Below, piece after piece: positions 44,053-53,829 of a DNA stretch of 62,201 nt. The number at the start of each line of letters is the position of its first letter. The stretch's first letter is position 1. Made by a program: the position numbers and the translations under genes. Source of the DNA: an uncultured Prevotellaceae bacterium. GTDB taxonomy: Bacteria; Bacteroidota; Bacteroidia; Bacteroidales; Muribaculaceae. The stretch lies in contig ONIL01000010.1 in assembly GCA_900317835.1 (NCBI GenBank), forward strand, positions 1 to 62,201, read 5' to 3'. The notes beneath the pieces are model-generated. The model did not search any database. It saw nothing but the letters and a program-made list of their open reading frames with translations, and was not told the origin of the DNA.

Positions 44053-45174
44053 ATGAGCAACTATTACAAACAGACCAAACAAGAGACCATCATCTACACC
44101 ATCATGTGGACCGTCTTGTTCTTATCGCCGTTGGTGAGCTATTTTTTCCAATACGAGGACACGGCTAAAGATTTGGAATGGGTGAGGCACTCCCTCTTTG
44201 ACTCATGGGTGAACTTGTTAGCGTTTCTCATCGTTTTCCTGATCCACAACTATTTATTGGCACCCATCCTTGTGAAGCAAAAGCGCGTGAAAGCATATCT
44301 CATCGCTTGTCTAGCCTTGGTCAGTGTTTTCCAGTTAGCCGAATGTGCCCACAGGCCCAACGGGCAGCCGCTCATTTCGAGCACTGATATGAGAGTGCCG
44401 CCACCGCGTCCACCTAGAGGTGCACCCCCGGTTGACAAGCATGACGTGACAATGTTCATTATTGTAGTCATGATGATTGGTGCTAATCTGGGCGTTAAGG
44501 CCCATTTCCAAAGCGAGGAAGAAAAAAAACACCTGGCCAAGCTCAAGGAGCAGAGCCTCAAGCAAGAGCTGGAATATCTGCGCTACCAGATCAACCCGCA
44601 CTTCATCATGAACACGCTCAACAACATCCATGCCCTGGTCGATATAGACCCCGAGCAAGCCAAGGACAGTATCGTTGACATGTCGCGCATGATGCGCTAC
44701 TTGCTCTATGAGAGCGATAGACACTGTGTATCGCTCAACAATGCCATCACCTTCCTCAAGAAGTACCTCAACCTGATGAAGCTGCGCTACATGGATACCG
44801 TGAACATCAACCTCGATGTGCCATCGTCGTGCAGCGAGGACGTGGCGCTCGTGCCCCTGGTGTTCATCCCCTTTGTCGAGAATGCCTTCAAGCACGGTGT
44901 GGGCATTGGCAAGCCCTCAACCATCGACATCAGCATCAAGCAAAAGGACGGCCGCCTGCTGTTCCATTGCCGCAACACCAAGAGCCACGCCAAGCACGAG
45001 TACGGCGGCGTGGGACTCAATAATGTCACCAAACGCCTGGAACTCATCTACGGCAGTGACTACTCCCTCGACATCAATGACGAGGACGACAGCTATGACG
45101 TGCTGCTCGACCTGCCCGCCAAGTGTCCCGAGGACTTCAAGCCAAGCACCGCACCAGACAATAATAACGCCTAA
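44053..45174 (+). CDS. LytS/YehU-type sensor histidine kinase
   Basis: A 373-aa inner-membrane kinase. Three to four membrane spans in the first 165 residues include a Pro/Arg-rich periplasmic loop (PPPRPPRGAPP, about 117-127). The His_kinase domain follows: phosphoacceptor His in RYQINPHFIMNTLNNI, then PLVFIPFVENAFKHGVG (N-box) and the GGVGLNN G-box. Such kinases pair with LytTR regulators; the partner gene starts 14 bp downstream. Signal unknown. Confidence 0.93.
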   Translation: MSNYYKQTKQETIIYTIMWTVLFLSPLVSYFFQYEDTAKDLEWVRHSLFDSWVNLLAFLIVFLIHNYLLAPILVKQKRVKAYLIACLALVSVFQLAECAHRPNGQPLISSTDMRVPPPRPPRGAPPVDKHDVTMFIIVVMMIGANLGVKAHFQSEEEKKHLAKLKEQSLKQELEYLRYQINPHFIMNTLNNIHALVDIDPEQAKDSIVDMSRMMRYLLYESDRHCVSLNNAITFLKKYLNLMKLRYMDTVNINLDVPSSCSEDVALVPLVFIPFVENAFKHGVGIGKPSTIDISIKQKDGRLLFHCRNTKSHAKHEYGGVGLNNVTKRLELIYGSDYSLDINDEDDSYDVLLDLPAKCPEDFKPSTAPDNNNA

Positions 45175-45188
45175 CCCGCTACCCGATT

Positions 45189-45932
45189 ATGATAAAATGT
45201 ATTGCTATCGATGACGAGCCTCTGGCCCTCAAGAAGCTCGTGACATATATCAAGAAAATTTCATTCCTGGAACTCGTAGCCGAATGCCGTAGCGCCCTAG
45301 AGGCCCAGCAGGTAATTGACAGCCAGGAGGTAGACGCCATCTTTACCGACATCAACATGCCCGACCTCAACGGCCTCGACTTTGCCAAGTCGTTGCACAA
45401 CCACAGCAAGGGCCCCGTGATGGTTTTCACTACAGCTTATAGCGAGTATGCCATCGAGGGTTACAAGGCCAATGCCGTGGGCTATCTGTTAAAGCCCTAC
45501 AGCTTTGAGGAATTTGAGGAAGCGGCTCTAAAGGTAAAAGAAATCTGCGAAATTCGGCAGCAAGCCTTTACCGAGGTAACCACCCAATCCGATGATGACC
45601 CAAATACTATCTTTGTCAAGAGCGACTACAAGATTGTGCGCATCGATATCGAGCACATCTGCTACATTGAGGCCATGAGCGAATACTTGCGCATCTCCTG
45701 CGATGACAAGGACAAACCCGTCATCGTGCTACTGAGCATGAAGAAAATCGAGGATTACCTGCCCTCAAACTTGTTCATGCGCATTCACCGCTCATTTATC
45801 ATCAACCTGGCTAAAATCATCGAGGTCAAGAAGAACCACGTCATTCTTGAGGGTGATGCTTCATTGCCCATCGGCGACAACTACAAGGACTCTTTCATGG
45901 CCTACTTGTACAAGAAGATTCTCACCAAGTGA
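45189..45932 (+). CDS. LytTR-family response regulator
   Basis: A 247-aa response regulator. Receiver domain with acidic pair Asp8/Asp9, phosphoacceptor Asp54 (FTDINMP) and Lys in YLLKPYSFEEF; C-terminal LytTR DNA-binding domain (IDIEHICYIEAMSEYLRISC; MRIHRSFIINLAKI). Cognate to the upstream kinase. Confidence 0.95.
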   Translation: MIKCIAIDDEPLALKKLVTYIKKISFLELVAECRSALEAQQVIDSQEVDAIFTDINMPDLNGLDFAKSLHNHSKGPVMVFTTAYSEYAIEGYKANAVGYLLKPYSFEEFEEAALKVKEICEIRQQAFTEVTTQSDDDPNTIFVKSDYKIVRIDIEHICYIEAMSEYLRISCDDKDKPVIVLLSMKKIEDYLPSNLFMRIHRSFIINLAKIIEVKKNHVILEGDASLPIGDNYKDSFMAYLYKKILTK

Positions 45933-46012
45933 CATCATTTTCATCTCACAATCCTAAGAATGAGATTGTGTAGCAGCAATATTTTTAATAATTTTTTCTC
46001 ATAGCTTTTCAA

Positions 46013-46050
46013 GAGTGGCCCACACGTGATGTGTCCGGCCACTCACTTTT
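46013..46050 (+). terminator. Terminator hairpin upstream of pheT
   Basis: GAGTGGCCCACAC (46013-46025), loop GTGAT, GTGTCCGGCCACTC (46031-46044) with one bulge, then ACTTTTCC. A second small stem (CACAATC/GATTGTG) precedes it near 45947-45970. Confidence 0.75.
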
Positions 46051-46071
46051 CCATCAAATTATTGTCATTGA

Positions 46072-46102
46072 TTGGTGGTTAGGGAAAATATTTGTAACTT
46101 TG
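46072..46102 (+). promoter_or_regulatory. Promoter of pheT
   Basis: TTG (46072-46074) and -7 box TAACTTTG (46095-46102), spacing 20 bp. Confidence 0.7.
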
Positions 46103-46138
46103 CACGTTTTTAAGCGATTATAAAATACATTCTACACT

Positions 46139-48604
46139 ATGAATATTTCCTATAAATGGCTCAAACGCTATATTGACACTGACCTGACCCCCGAGAAGGT
46201 GGCCGAGGCATTGACCTCGCTGGGTCTTGAAGTGGGCGCAGTTGAGCAAGTTGAAACCATCAAGGGCGGCTTGCGTGGCCTGGTAGTAGGTCAAGTTGTT
46301 ACCTGCATCGACCATCCCAACAGCGACCACCTGCACATCACTACCGTCAACCTGGGCGACGGCAACGACCCCGTTCAGATCGTGTGTGGCGCTCCCAATG
46401 TGGCTGCCGGACAAAAGGTTATCGTCGCCACGCTGGGGACGAAGCTCTATGACGGCGACCAGGAGTTCACCATCAAGCGCAGCAAGATGCGCGGCGAGGA
46501 GTCGCTGGGCATGATCTGTGCCGAGGACGAGATCGGCGTGGGCACCAGTCACGACGGTATTATCGTCCTGCCCGAGGACGCTGTGGTGGGCACGCCCGCA
46601 GCCGACTACTATGGCATTGAGGATGATTACCTGATCGAGGTCGATTTGACGCCCAACCGCATTGACGGCGCCTCACATTATGGCGTAGCCCGCGACCTGG
46701 CTGCTTGGATGAAGCGACACGGCATGGACGGCAACCTGCACAAGCCCAGCGTCGAGGAGTTTGCCATCGACCGTAAGGATGGCGGCATTCCCGTAACCGT
46801 CGAGAACACCGAAGCATGCCCCCGCTATGCCGGACTGACCGTGCGCGGTGTCAAGGTGCAGGAGAGCCCCAAGTGGCTGCGCGACCTGCTGCTGGCCGTC
46901 GGTCAACGTCCCATCAACAACATCGTGGATATCACCAACTACATACTGCTCGGAACAGGGCAGCCCATGCACTGCTTTGACCTGGCCAAGGTCAAGGGCG
47001 ACCGCATCGTTGTCAGGACAGCACCTGCTGGCTCCAAATTCGTCACCCTGGACGGTGTGGAGCGCACGCTGACCGACCGCGACTTGATGATCTGCAACGG
47101 CGAGGAGCCGATGTGCATCGGCGGCGTGTTCGGCGGTCTGGACTCAGGCGTGACCGAGGGCACTACCGACGTGTTCTTGGAGTCAGCCTACTTCCACCCC
47201 ACTTGGATTCGCAAGACGGCACGACGCTTCGCCCTGAACACCGACGCATCATTCCGTTTTGAGCGCGGCATCGACCCCAACGAGGTCATCTATAACCTCA
47301 AGCTCGCCGCTATGCTCGTCAAGGAGATTGCAGGAGGCGAAATCTGCGGCGACATCGTTGATGTCAAGTCACAGGAATTCCCCGGCTTCCCTGTCGAACT
47401 GCGTTTTGACTATGTGACTGGCCTCATCGGCAAGGACATTCCTCACGATGAGATTCGAGAAATCGTCAAGAGCCTGGAGATGGAAATCACTGCCGAGGAT
47501 GACGAGAAGATGCAACTTGTCGTGCCCACCTACCGTGTTGACGTGCGACGTCCGTGCGACGTGGTGGAGGACATCCTGCGCGTCTACGGCTACAACAACA
47601 TTGAGTTCACCAGCGAGGTGCACAGCAGTCTGTCCAACAAGACCGACGTGGACTTCCGCGATGACATGCAGGAGACCGTCAGCAACCAGCTCACCAGCGT
47701 GGGTTATCATGAAATCATGAACAACTCACTCACTGTGGGTGCCTACTATGAGGGCTTGACCACCTACCCTGCCGACCATTGTGTGCAAATCATGAACCCG
47801 CTGAGCAGCGACCTGAACGTCATGCGCCAGACGTTGCTTTTCGGCGGTCTGGAGAGCATCGCCCGCAATATCAACCACAAGAATCCCAACTTGAGGCTCT
47901 ATGAGTTCGGCAACGTCTATAGCCACGATGCAGCCATCAGCCAGGAGGAGAAGGCACTTGCACCCTACAGCGAAAGCACCCAAATGGCGATGTGGCTCAG
48001 CGGCAACAACCATGACGAGTCATGGGCCGACAAGGCGAGGGCGCTCAACGTGTATGACCTCAAGGCCGACCTCGAGAACGTATTCGTCAACATGGGTATC
48101 AACCTCAAGGACCTGGTTGTGGAGCAATGCGAAGACGAGACGGTGAATCCCGCTCTGCGTTACAGCAACCATGGCGGCAAGACCATCGCTGTGATGGGTG
48201 TTGTGGACGAGGCCCTTGCCAAGAAGTTTGACGTGGACCAGCCAGTCTATTATGCCCAGATCAACTGGAATTTGGCCTGCAAACTGGCAATGAAGAAGGA
48301 TATCAAGTACACCGACCTGCCCAAGACGTTGCCCCTGCGCCGCGACCTGGCCCTGCTGGTCGACCGCACAGTCACCTATGACGACATCCGCCGCGTGGTC
48401 GAGGGCACCGAGAAGAAGCTGTTGAAGTCTATGACGCTCTTTGACGTCTATGAGAGCAACAAACTGGCTGCCGGCAAGAAGTCCTATGCCATCAGCATGA
48501 TCCTGCAAGACAACGAGAAGACCCTCAACGACAAGCAGATCGATGCCATCATGAACAAAATCATCAAGAACCTGGAAACCCAGCTGGATGCCAAACTGCG
48601 ATAA
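46139..48604 (+). CDS. pheT: Phenylalanine--tRNA ligase beta subunit
   Basis: An 821-aa subunit, normal length. Domains in order: tRNA-binding OB fold (about 40-150, GLVVGQVVTCIDHPNSDHLH), B3/4 editing domain with NRIDGASHYGVARDL and NNIVDITNYILLGTGQPMHC, B5 domain (about 400-480), catalytic-like core (LRLYEFGNVYS) and anticodon-binding FDX-ACB domain (PLRRDLALLVDRTVTYDDIR). It is transcribed with yebC downstream. Confidence 0.97.
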   Translation: MNISYKWLKRYIDTDLTPEKVAEALTSLGLEVGAVEQVETIKGGLRGLVVGQVVTCIDHPNSDHLHITTVNLGDGNDPVQIVCGAPNVAAGQKVIVATLGTKLYDGDQEFTIKRSKMRGEESLGMICAEDEIGVGTSHDGIIVLPEDAVVGTPAADYYGIEDDYLIEVDLTPNRIDGASHYGVARDLAAWMKRHGMDGNLHKPSVEEFAIDRKDGGIPVTVENTEACPRYAGLTVRGVKVQESPKWLRDLLLAVGQRPINNIVDITNYILLGTGQPMHCFDLAKVKGDRIVVRTAPAGSKFVTLDGVERTLTDRDLMICNGEEPMCIGGVFGGLDSGVTEGTTDVFLESAYFHPTWIRKTARRFALNTDASFRFERGIDPNEVIYNLKLAAMLVKEIAGGEICGDIVDVKSQEFPGFPVELRFDYVTGLIGKDIPHDEIREIVKSLEMEITAEDDEKMQLVVPTYRVDVRRPCDVVEDILRVYGYNNIEFTSEVHSSLSNKTDVDFRDDMQETVSNQLTSVGYHEIMNNSLTVGAYYEGLTTYPADHCVQIMNPLSSDLNVMRQTLLFGGLESIARNINHKNPNLRLYEFGNVYSHDAAISQEEKALAPYSESTQMAMWLSGNNHDESWADKARALNVYDLKADLENVFVNMGINLKDLVVEQCEDETVNPALRYSNHGGKTIAVMGVVDEALAKKFDVDQPVYYAQINWNLACKLAMKKDIKYTDLPKTLPLRRDLALLVDRTVTYDDIRRVVEGTEKKLLKSMTLFDVYESNKLAAGKKSYAISMILQDNEKTLNDKQIDAIMNKIIKNLETQLDAKLR

Positions 48605-48636
48605 GAAATTTCAATCACATATAAAACATAATCAAA

Positions 48637-49359
48637 ATGGGAAGAGCTTTTGAATACCGCAAAGCAAGAAAGATGAAACGCTGGGGCAGCATGTCCCGCA
48701 CGTTTACCAGAATCGGCAAGGAAATCACCATCGCCGTTAAGGCTGGTGGCCCTGACGCCGAAGGCAACTCACGCCTGCGCGCGTTGATCGCTAACGCCAA
48801 GGCAGCCAACATGCCCAAGGAGAATATCGAACGCGCCATCAAGCGCGCCAGCGAGAAGGACGCAGGCGACTACAAGGAGGTCATCTACGAGGGATTCGGT
48901 CCTCACGGCATCGCCGTCCTGGTCGAGACCGCTACCGACAACACCACCCGCACCGTGGCCAACCTGCGCAACTACTTCAACAAGAAGGGCGGCTCGCTGG
49001 GCAACTCGGGCAGCGTGGCCTTCATGTTCAGCCACAAGTGCTACTTCCATGTCGCTCCCAAGGCCGACGTTGATCCCGACGAGCTCGAGCTCGAATTGAT
49101 CGACTGTGGTGCCGAGGAGTTTGCCATCGACGAGGAGGAAATGCTCGTTTCGGGCGACTTCGCTGCCAATGGCGACATCATGAAGTATCTCGAGGACAAC
49201 GGTTTTGAAATTAAGAGCAGCGAGTTCGTCTATGAGCCCGCCGACTACAAGGACTTGAACGAGGCCGAGCGTGCTGAGGTTGAGGCCCTTATCGAGGTAC
49301 TCGAGGAGGATGACGACGTGCAGAACGTCTTCACCACCATGGCCGAGGGCGACGAGTAA
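48637..49359 (+). CDS. yebC: YebC/PmpR-family (TACO1) protein
   Basis: A 240-aa protein of the YebC family, tied to transcription regulation and to translation of polyproline stretches. The N-terminal block is intact (GRAFEYRKARKMKRWGSMSR, then FTRIGKEITIAVKAGGPDAE), as are NMPKENIERAIKRASEKDAG and GPHGIAVLVETATDNTTRTV. The acidic C-terminus is typical. A strong terminator follows. Confidence 0.95.
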   Translation: MGRAFEYRKARKMKRWGSMSRTFTRIGKEITIAVKAGGPDAEGNSRLRALIANAKAANMPKENIERAIKRASEKDAGDYKEVIYEGFGPHGIAVLVETATDNTTRTVANLRNYFNKKGGSLGNSGSVAFMFSHKCYFHVAPKADVDPDELELELIDCGAEEFAIDEEEMLVSGDFAANGDIMKYLEDNGFEIKSSEFVYEPADYKDLNEAERAEVEALIEVLEEDDDVQNVFTTMAEGDE

Positions 49360-49380
49360 TCCCTGCCACACTAACAACTC

Positions 49381-49424
49381 AAAAACAGGCGATGTATCTT
49401 CCGGTACATCGCCTGTTTTTTTAT
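49381..49424 (+). terminator. Rho-independent terminator after yebC
   Basis: AACAGGCGATGTA pairs perfectly with TACATCGCCTGTT over an eight-base loop, followed by a T run. Confidence 0.9.
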
Positions 49425-49726
49425 ATCCAGTGGCTATTTTCTAAACACGAATTCCACAAATACTATTTCTTAAATTCATGAAAATCGGCGCAATGAGCGA
49501 TTTATTATTAAAAATTGTCCTTCTTGTCGTTCTTGTCTTCAAACCCCACGCCTGTCAGCACCTAAAGCCTATAACCTGCTCTCAGCGAGCAATCCATAAA
49601 TAACTTAGTGTTAATTCGTTCAATTCGCGGACAGTTAAGAGAGTGCGGATGCTAACTAAAAATGTAGTTTTTAGTTGTCGATTAATGTTGTTATGCTTGT
49701 TTGAAAAAGGGCGTGGATGTCTAGGC
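49425..49726. other. Intergenic region between yebC and the VTC operon 3' end
   Basis: About 300 bp with no gene. It holds sequence at 49446-49461 and 49611-49632 that resembles the arms of the inverted repeat at 27877-27962, in the same mutual orientation. A short perfect stem lies at 49654-49676 (AACTAAAAA/TTTTTAGTT) and may end the minus-strand operon. Confidence 0.5.
49654..49676 (-). terminator. Possible terminator of the VTC operon
   Basis: Nine-base perfect stem AACTAAAAA/TTTTTAGTT about 50 bases after the last stop codon of the minus-strand operon. AT-rich, so only moderately convincing. Confidence 0.45.
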
Positions 49727-51073
49727 TCAATAGACGACTTCCAGCAAACGATCATCTTCGTTGTTGAGCGTGGTGTAGCCGTCGGCGATGGTCAAGGTGC
49801 CATCAACGTCGAGCGCTTTTCCGTTGGGTGCACAACTGTAGAACGAGCCGCCCTTGACGGTGCAGTCGGTGTCACATTTCACACCCTTGGGAGCGACAGT
49901 TACCTGCCGACCAGTGCAAACCACATTCAACTCACCGCCGCCGAATACGAACGGCAGAGCCACGTTGATGCCCTTGGCATCATTACCCGTGCACTTGATG
50001 TTGAGCGTGCCGCCCGTCATGGTCATGTTGTAATCGGCCTTCACACCCGCGCAACCCGTCGAGACAGGTTCGCCCATCGAGTCGGTCTCCCACTTGGTGG
50101 TCCCACTAGTGATGATTGTCGTGCGGCCACCAGTGATGTTGACGAGGCTATCGCAGTTAATGCCCTTGGCGCCATCGGCAGCAATCTCCATGTTGATGAC
50201 GCCGCCCTTGATATAGATATAGTCTTTGGCCTTGATGCCATGACCACTGGTGCTGTTCATGTAGAGCTGACAACCCGGGCGCACGAACACATAGTCGTCG
50301 CTTGCCATGCAATTCTTGCCCTCGCTGTAGATGTTGAGCCTGCCCTTGCCGCTGACCAGGATCTGTCCCTCGCTGAAAAGGGTGCCTTTCTGGTCCTCGC
50401 CCTCGACCATCGAGTAGTTCTTGCCGTCGCGCAGGGTGTTGACCGTCCCTTCGTTGAGCACAAGGTAGAGCGACTTGCCGCACTGGTTGTTGACAGCGGC
50501 ACCATTGGGGTTGGTGATATCCACACCGTTAAGCTGCAGTTGGAACTTGCGCTCGCTATAGAACTTCAATGAACCGTCGCTGGTCGTTCCGGTCACGATG
50601 TAACGGATTCGCTTAGCGGCACTGGTGATGGTCACATGGGCACCTTCGACATTCACAAGAACCGAGGTGGGAGCGCCGGTCACTGTAGCCGTCTCCCCAT
50701 CGAAAGTGATGCGAACTGTCGTACTCCATACCGTGTTCTCGACATAGTCGCCGTAATCCAGCGCATCCTCGTCATAAGGGATGGTCTCGCCAGGCTCGTT
50801 CAAGGCACTGTAATCCAGATCTATCTCCTTGGGCGTCAACTCATCATCGCCGCCCCCAAAGATGATATTTATCACAATATTGACATCACTGATATTGACC
50901 TCGCCATCACCGTTCACATCAGCAGCGGGGCTTGAATTACCGCCAAGGATGGCATCAATAACGGCATTCACATCGGTGATGTTCACCTCGCCGTCACCGT
51001 TCACATCTCCAGTCTTTGCTCCAGCGGCAAGACCCGTTATCATTGCCAATAAAACGAAACAAATCTTTTTCAT
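49727..51073 (-). CDS. Secreted dockerin plus Cthe_2159-like beta-helix protein
   Basis: A 448-aa exported protein: signal peptide (to about residue 19), two dockerin type I repeats (TGDVNGDGEVNITDVNAVID and ADVNGDGEVNISDVNIVINI), an acidic linker, then a right-handed beta-helix of the Cthe_2159 type (about residues 110-448; VNNQCGKSLYLVLNEGTVNT, GTLFSEGQILVSGKGRLNIY, DGAKGINCDSLVNITGGRTT). Last gene of the VTC operon, 22 bp after its paralogue. Dockerin loops and Asp-rich turns both suggest Ca2+ dependence. Ligand unknown. Confidence 0.87.
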   Translation of the reverse strand: MKKICFVLLAMITGLAAGAKTGDVNGDGEVNITDVNAVIDAILGGNSSPAADVNGDGEVNISDVNIVINIIFGGGDDELTPKEIDLDYSALNEPGETIPYDEDALDYGDYVENTVWSTTVRITFDGETATVTGAPTSVLVNVEGAHVTITSAAKRIRYIVTGTTSDGSLKFYSERKFQLQLNGVDITNPNGAAVNNQCGKSLYLVLNEGTVNTLRDGKNYSMVEGEDQKGTLFSEGQILVSGKGRLNIYSEGKNCMASDDYVFVRPGCQLYMNSTSGHGIKAKDYIYIKGGVINMEIAADGAKGINCDSLVNITGGRTTIITSGTTKWETDSMGEPVSTGCAGVKADYNMTMTGGTLNIKCTGNDAKGINVALPFVFGGGELNVVCTGRQVTVAPKGVKCDTDCTVKGGSFYSCAPNGKALDVDGTLTIADGYTTLNNEDDRLLEVVY

Positions 51074-51095
51074 ACAATATCTAGTAGTTTAATGA

Positions 51096-52310
51096 TCAAT
51101 AAGCTATCGTCAACACCTTGGGTGATGAATCATAGGTCTTGTAGCCCGAAGCCACATTCAGCACGCCCGACACATCCAACGGATCACTGCGTCGGCTGTA
51201 AGTGTAGAAATATCCTCCATTAATGCTGAAATTGCCGTCAATCTTCACGCCCTTGGGTTTCTTAACCTTCTTGGCGCCTATTGCCACGGCCTGCAATGAT
51301 CCACCCTTGAAAACGACGTCCTGCTTGGCATTCAGCCCCTTGCCGCCGTCACCTGTCGTCTTGAGGCGCATGTCACCGCCGTTGACGGTGAGAAGGGAAT
51401 CACAATAGCACGCGGCACACGTTGCGGTGTCAACCACGCCGTCGGTCGTCGTGATCCTGTTGTCACCATGGCCGATAGCCACCAGTCGCCCTCCGTTCAC
51501 CGCCATCGCGCCGCCGCTGCGCACACCCTTAGCGCCCGCACCGGTCACCTCGATATTGATGACGCCGCCGTCGATGATGATGCCGTCGTTGGCACGCAGG
51601 CCGTCAAGGGCACTGCTGTTGACATTGATTTTCACACCTGGGCGCACGCGGATGTAGTCATCGCTACGGATGCCGCCACGGCCCACAGCAGTGACCGAGA
51701 GGACACCCTTACCGCTGAATATGATCTGACCCTCGCTGAAGAGAGCGGCTTTCTGGTCCTCCTCATCAACCATGGTGTATTCGGAGCCATCCTGCAGGTT
51801 ATTGACCGTGCCGTCGGCCACGACCACATACATCGACTTGCTGCCCTGATTGTTGATGGCAGCACCACCAGGATTAGCAATGCTGACTTCATTGAGCATC
51901 AGTTGGAAGCGCTTGTCACCGTAGAACTTGAGGGAGCCGTCGGTAGTCGCACCATTGACAACAAACTTCACAGGGCCGGACATATTAATGACCGTGACAT
52001 GAGCGCCACTCGTCTGCACCATAACTCCCGGAACCGAGCCATTCACCTCTGCCGTTCCACCTTGAAAATAGATATTGATGACCTTGCTCCAGGTCGTGTT
52101 CTCGACATAATCATTGTAGGTCGAGTCATTCTCGTCGGTCACGGGAACATCAGCCGTTTCATTCAACTGGCTGTTGTCCAACTCAATGCTGACAGGTTCT
52201 ATCTGGTACTGGGCAATGATGTCGGCCATATCGGTATCGTCTTTTTCGCACGATGTCATGACAAGCGTGAAGGCCGTCAACAGCAGACTATAGCGTAATA
52301 TCTTCTTCAT
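51096..52310 (-). CDS. Cthe_2159-like beta-helix lipoprotein
   Basis: A 404-aa predicted lipoprotein from ATG 52310 (MKKILRYSLLLTAFTLVMTSC), so anchored in the outer or inner membrane. After a short acidic linker it aligns throughout with the downstream dockerin protein: NDYVENTTWSKVINIYF against GDYVENTVWSTTVRITF, AAINNQGSKSMYVVVADGTV against AAVNNQCGKSLYLVLNEGTV, and ALFSEGQIIFSGKGVLSV against TLFSEGQILVSGKGRLNI. It lacks a dockerin. The ATG lies six bases after the DUF2490 stop. Confidence 0.87.
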   Translation of the reverse strand: MKKILRYSLLLTAFTLVMTSCEKDDTDMADIIAQYQIEPVSIELDNSQLNETADVPVTDENDSTYNDYVENTTWSKVINIYFQGGTAEVNGSVPGVMVQTSGAHVTVINMSGPVKFVVNGATTDGSLKFYGDKRFQLMLNEVSIANPGGAAINNQGSKSMYVVVADGTVNNLQDGSEYTMVDEEDQKAALFSEGQIIFSGKGVLSVTAVGRGGIRSDDYIRVRPGVKINVNSSALDGLRANDGIIIDGGVINIEVTGAGAKGVRSGGAMAVNGGRLVAIGHGDNRITTTDGVVDTATCAACYCDSLLTVNGGDMRLKTTGDGGKGLNAKQDVVFKGGSLQAVAIGAKKVKKPKGVKIDGNFSINGGYFYTYSRRSDPLDVSGVLNVASGYKTYDSSPKVLTIAY

Positions 52311-52315
52311 AGCTT

Positions 52316-53065
52316 TCAAAATTTGTAGGTGTAACCCATTCCCAGCATGTGGATGTTGGGATCGTCACCGCTACCTGTCAACTGGTAGCGATAATAGAGC
52401 TTGAAATCGTGCTTCTTCTTTATCGAGTGATTCACACCGACGATGAAGCGGGTTTTCTCGAGCTCACGCGTTGTGTGGAATTCCACACTGGCATAGGGGT
52501 CGAACTTGCACTTGGGAATATCCCACTCGAGCTGCAAGCGGCTGCGCAGCACGTTCTTGCCCTTGCCGCGCACCTCATGGTCTTCCCATACGCCCTCGTC
52601 GAAGTCGAAGTTATCGATGGTCTTGGATGGACGATAGGTGTATTGCCAGCGTTCACGCAGGCTGACCTCCACGCGCTGAATCTTGTAGCTCGCCGTGAGG
52701 GCCACATTGAAGCGATGGCGCAATCCCCAGTAGCTGGGTCGCCAATTGTTGTAGCTCACTCCGTCGTCCTGATAGGAAAGATCCTCACGGTTATTCTCGA
52801 TGAGCATGTTATAGCTCACACTGGCCTTGAGCCAGGGCAGCACTTTGTAACTGATTGACGGGCCAAGGCTCACTCGTTCGGCCGTGCGGAAATTGTTTCG
52901 GGAACGGAATTCAGTCTCAAAGCCAGCCGTCAGTCGCTTCGAGAACTTGTGAGAAGCCTCGGCACTAACCACAAGCCCGGCATCGTCGGCTCGCAACGAT
53001 GTCGGGATGAGGGCTATACAAATCAGCAGCAGCGCTGCTAGATGTTTTCTTTTACTTCTTGCCAT
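52316..53065 (-). CDS. DUF2490 outer-membrane beta-barrel protein
   Basis: A 249-aa exported protein with a signal peptide (to about residue 26) and amphipathic beta strands throughout, ending in a Phe (MLGMGYTYKF), the usual mark of an outer-membrane barrel. Features of the DUF2490 family include GFETEFRSRNNFRTAERVSL and the RLQLEWDIPKCKFDPYASVE strand pair. Its start overlaps the end of the DUF4956 gene by 28 bp, so the operon is tightly packed. A pore or anchor role is inferred. Confidence 0.83.
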   Translation of the reverse strand: MARSKRKHLAALLLICIALIPTSLRADDAGLVVSAEASHKFSKRLTAGFETEFRSRNNFRTAERVSLGPSISYKVLPWLKASVSYNMLIENNREDLSYQDDGVSYNNWRPSYWGLRHRFNVALTASYKIQRVEVSLRERWQYTYRPSKTIDNFDFDEGVWEDHEVRGKGKNVLRSRLQLEWDIPKCKFDPYASVEFHTTRELEKTRFIVGVNHSIKKKHDFKLYYRYQLTGSGDDPNIHMLGMGYTYKF

Positions 53066-53778
53066 TCGTATTTGGGTACTTTTATTTCATTGTTCACGTG
53101 GCTCGAGCCGCCACCATCATTCTCATACTCAATCTTGAGAATAGCGGTATCCTTTAGGAAATCGATAGATCCCACACTCACCTTGTGGATGTTCAAACCG
53201 GTGCGTTTGTGCAGGTCCTCAATCAATTCAGCACGGCGCTCGGGTGTGATGAGTTCGATGCGGTCATAAAGTATCAGCTTGGTGGCTATATTGCCGCGCA
53301 ACACAAAGGTCTCGAAGAACCAGATGAGGCAAGCAATCGCCAGGTTGGGCACCAGCAGTTCAACGAAACTAAGCGAGTCGGCCAAGGCATTGATGACCGA
53401 GAGGCTGATCACGCCGAACATATAGGACATTTCGCGCACGGGAATTGTCTCGGTGCGGTACCTGAGCACGCCAAAAATAGCAAACAGACCCAGGGCAAAG
53501 CCGATCTTCACCTTCACGCTGCCCAGCAGATAAATCAGGAAAAATATGCTTACACTCAACAACACGAGAGTGAAGAAATAGTCGCGGCGATGTGTTTTGC
53601 GGTAATAGAGGAAGTGCACGATGAACCACAGCATCACCATGAAGAAGCCAAAGCGAATCAGCATCTCCACGACGCTAGCTGCATCAAACCACCTGAAATT
53701 CATTCCGGCGGATAGGGCCTCTTGAACGATATCGGCAGTCCCGTCTTCCAAACCTGTTAAATCCTGTAATAGTATCAT
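53038..53778 (-). CDS. DUF4956 membrane protein
   Basis: A 246-aa inner-membrane protein of the DUF4956 family. Four to five hydrophobic segments (FGFFMVMLWFIVHFLYY; YFFTLVLLSVSIFFLIYLLG; KIGFALGLFAIFGVLRYRTE; LVPNLAIACLIWFFETFVL) and a cytosolic C-terminal domain of about 80 residues (ITPERRAELIEDLHKRTGLN). The conserved FAIFGVLRYRTETIPVREM loop marks the family. DUF4956 genes often neighbour VTC-domain genes in Firmicutes and Bacteroidetes. Function unknown; a membrane partner of the polymerase is a reasonable inference. Confidence 0.9.
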   Translation of the reverse strand: MILLQDLTGLEDGTADIVQEALSAGMNFRWFDAASVVEMLIRFGFFMVMLWFIVHFLYYRKTHRRDYFFTLVLLSVSIFFLIYLLGSVKVKIGFALGLFAIFGVLRYRTETIPVREMSYMFGVISLSVINALADSLSFVELLVPNLAIACLIWFFETFVLRGNIATKLILYDRIELITPERRAELIEDLHKRTGLNIHKVSVGSIDFLKDTAILKIEYENDGGGSSHVNNEIKVPKYEWQEVKENI

Positions 53779-53829
53779 AATAACAATTTCTATTATTGGT
53801 AGTTAATAATCGTGAAGTGTATCCTGTTT

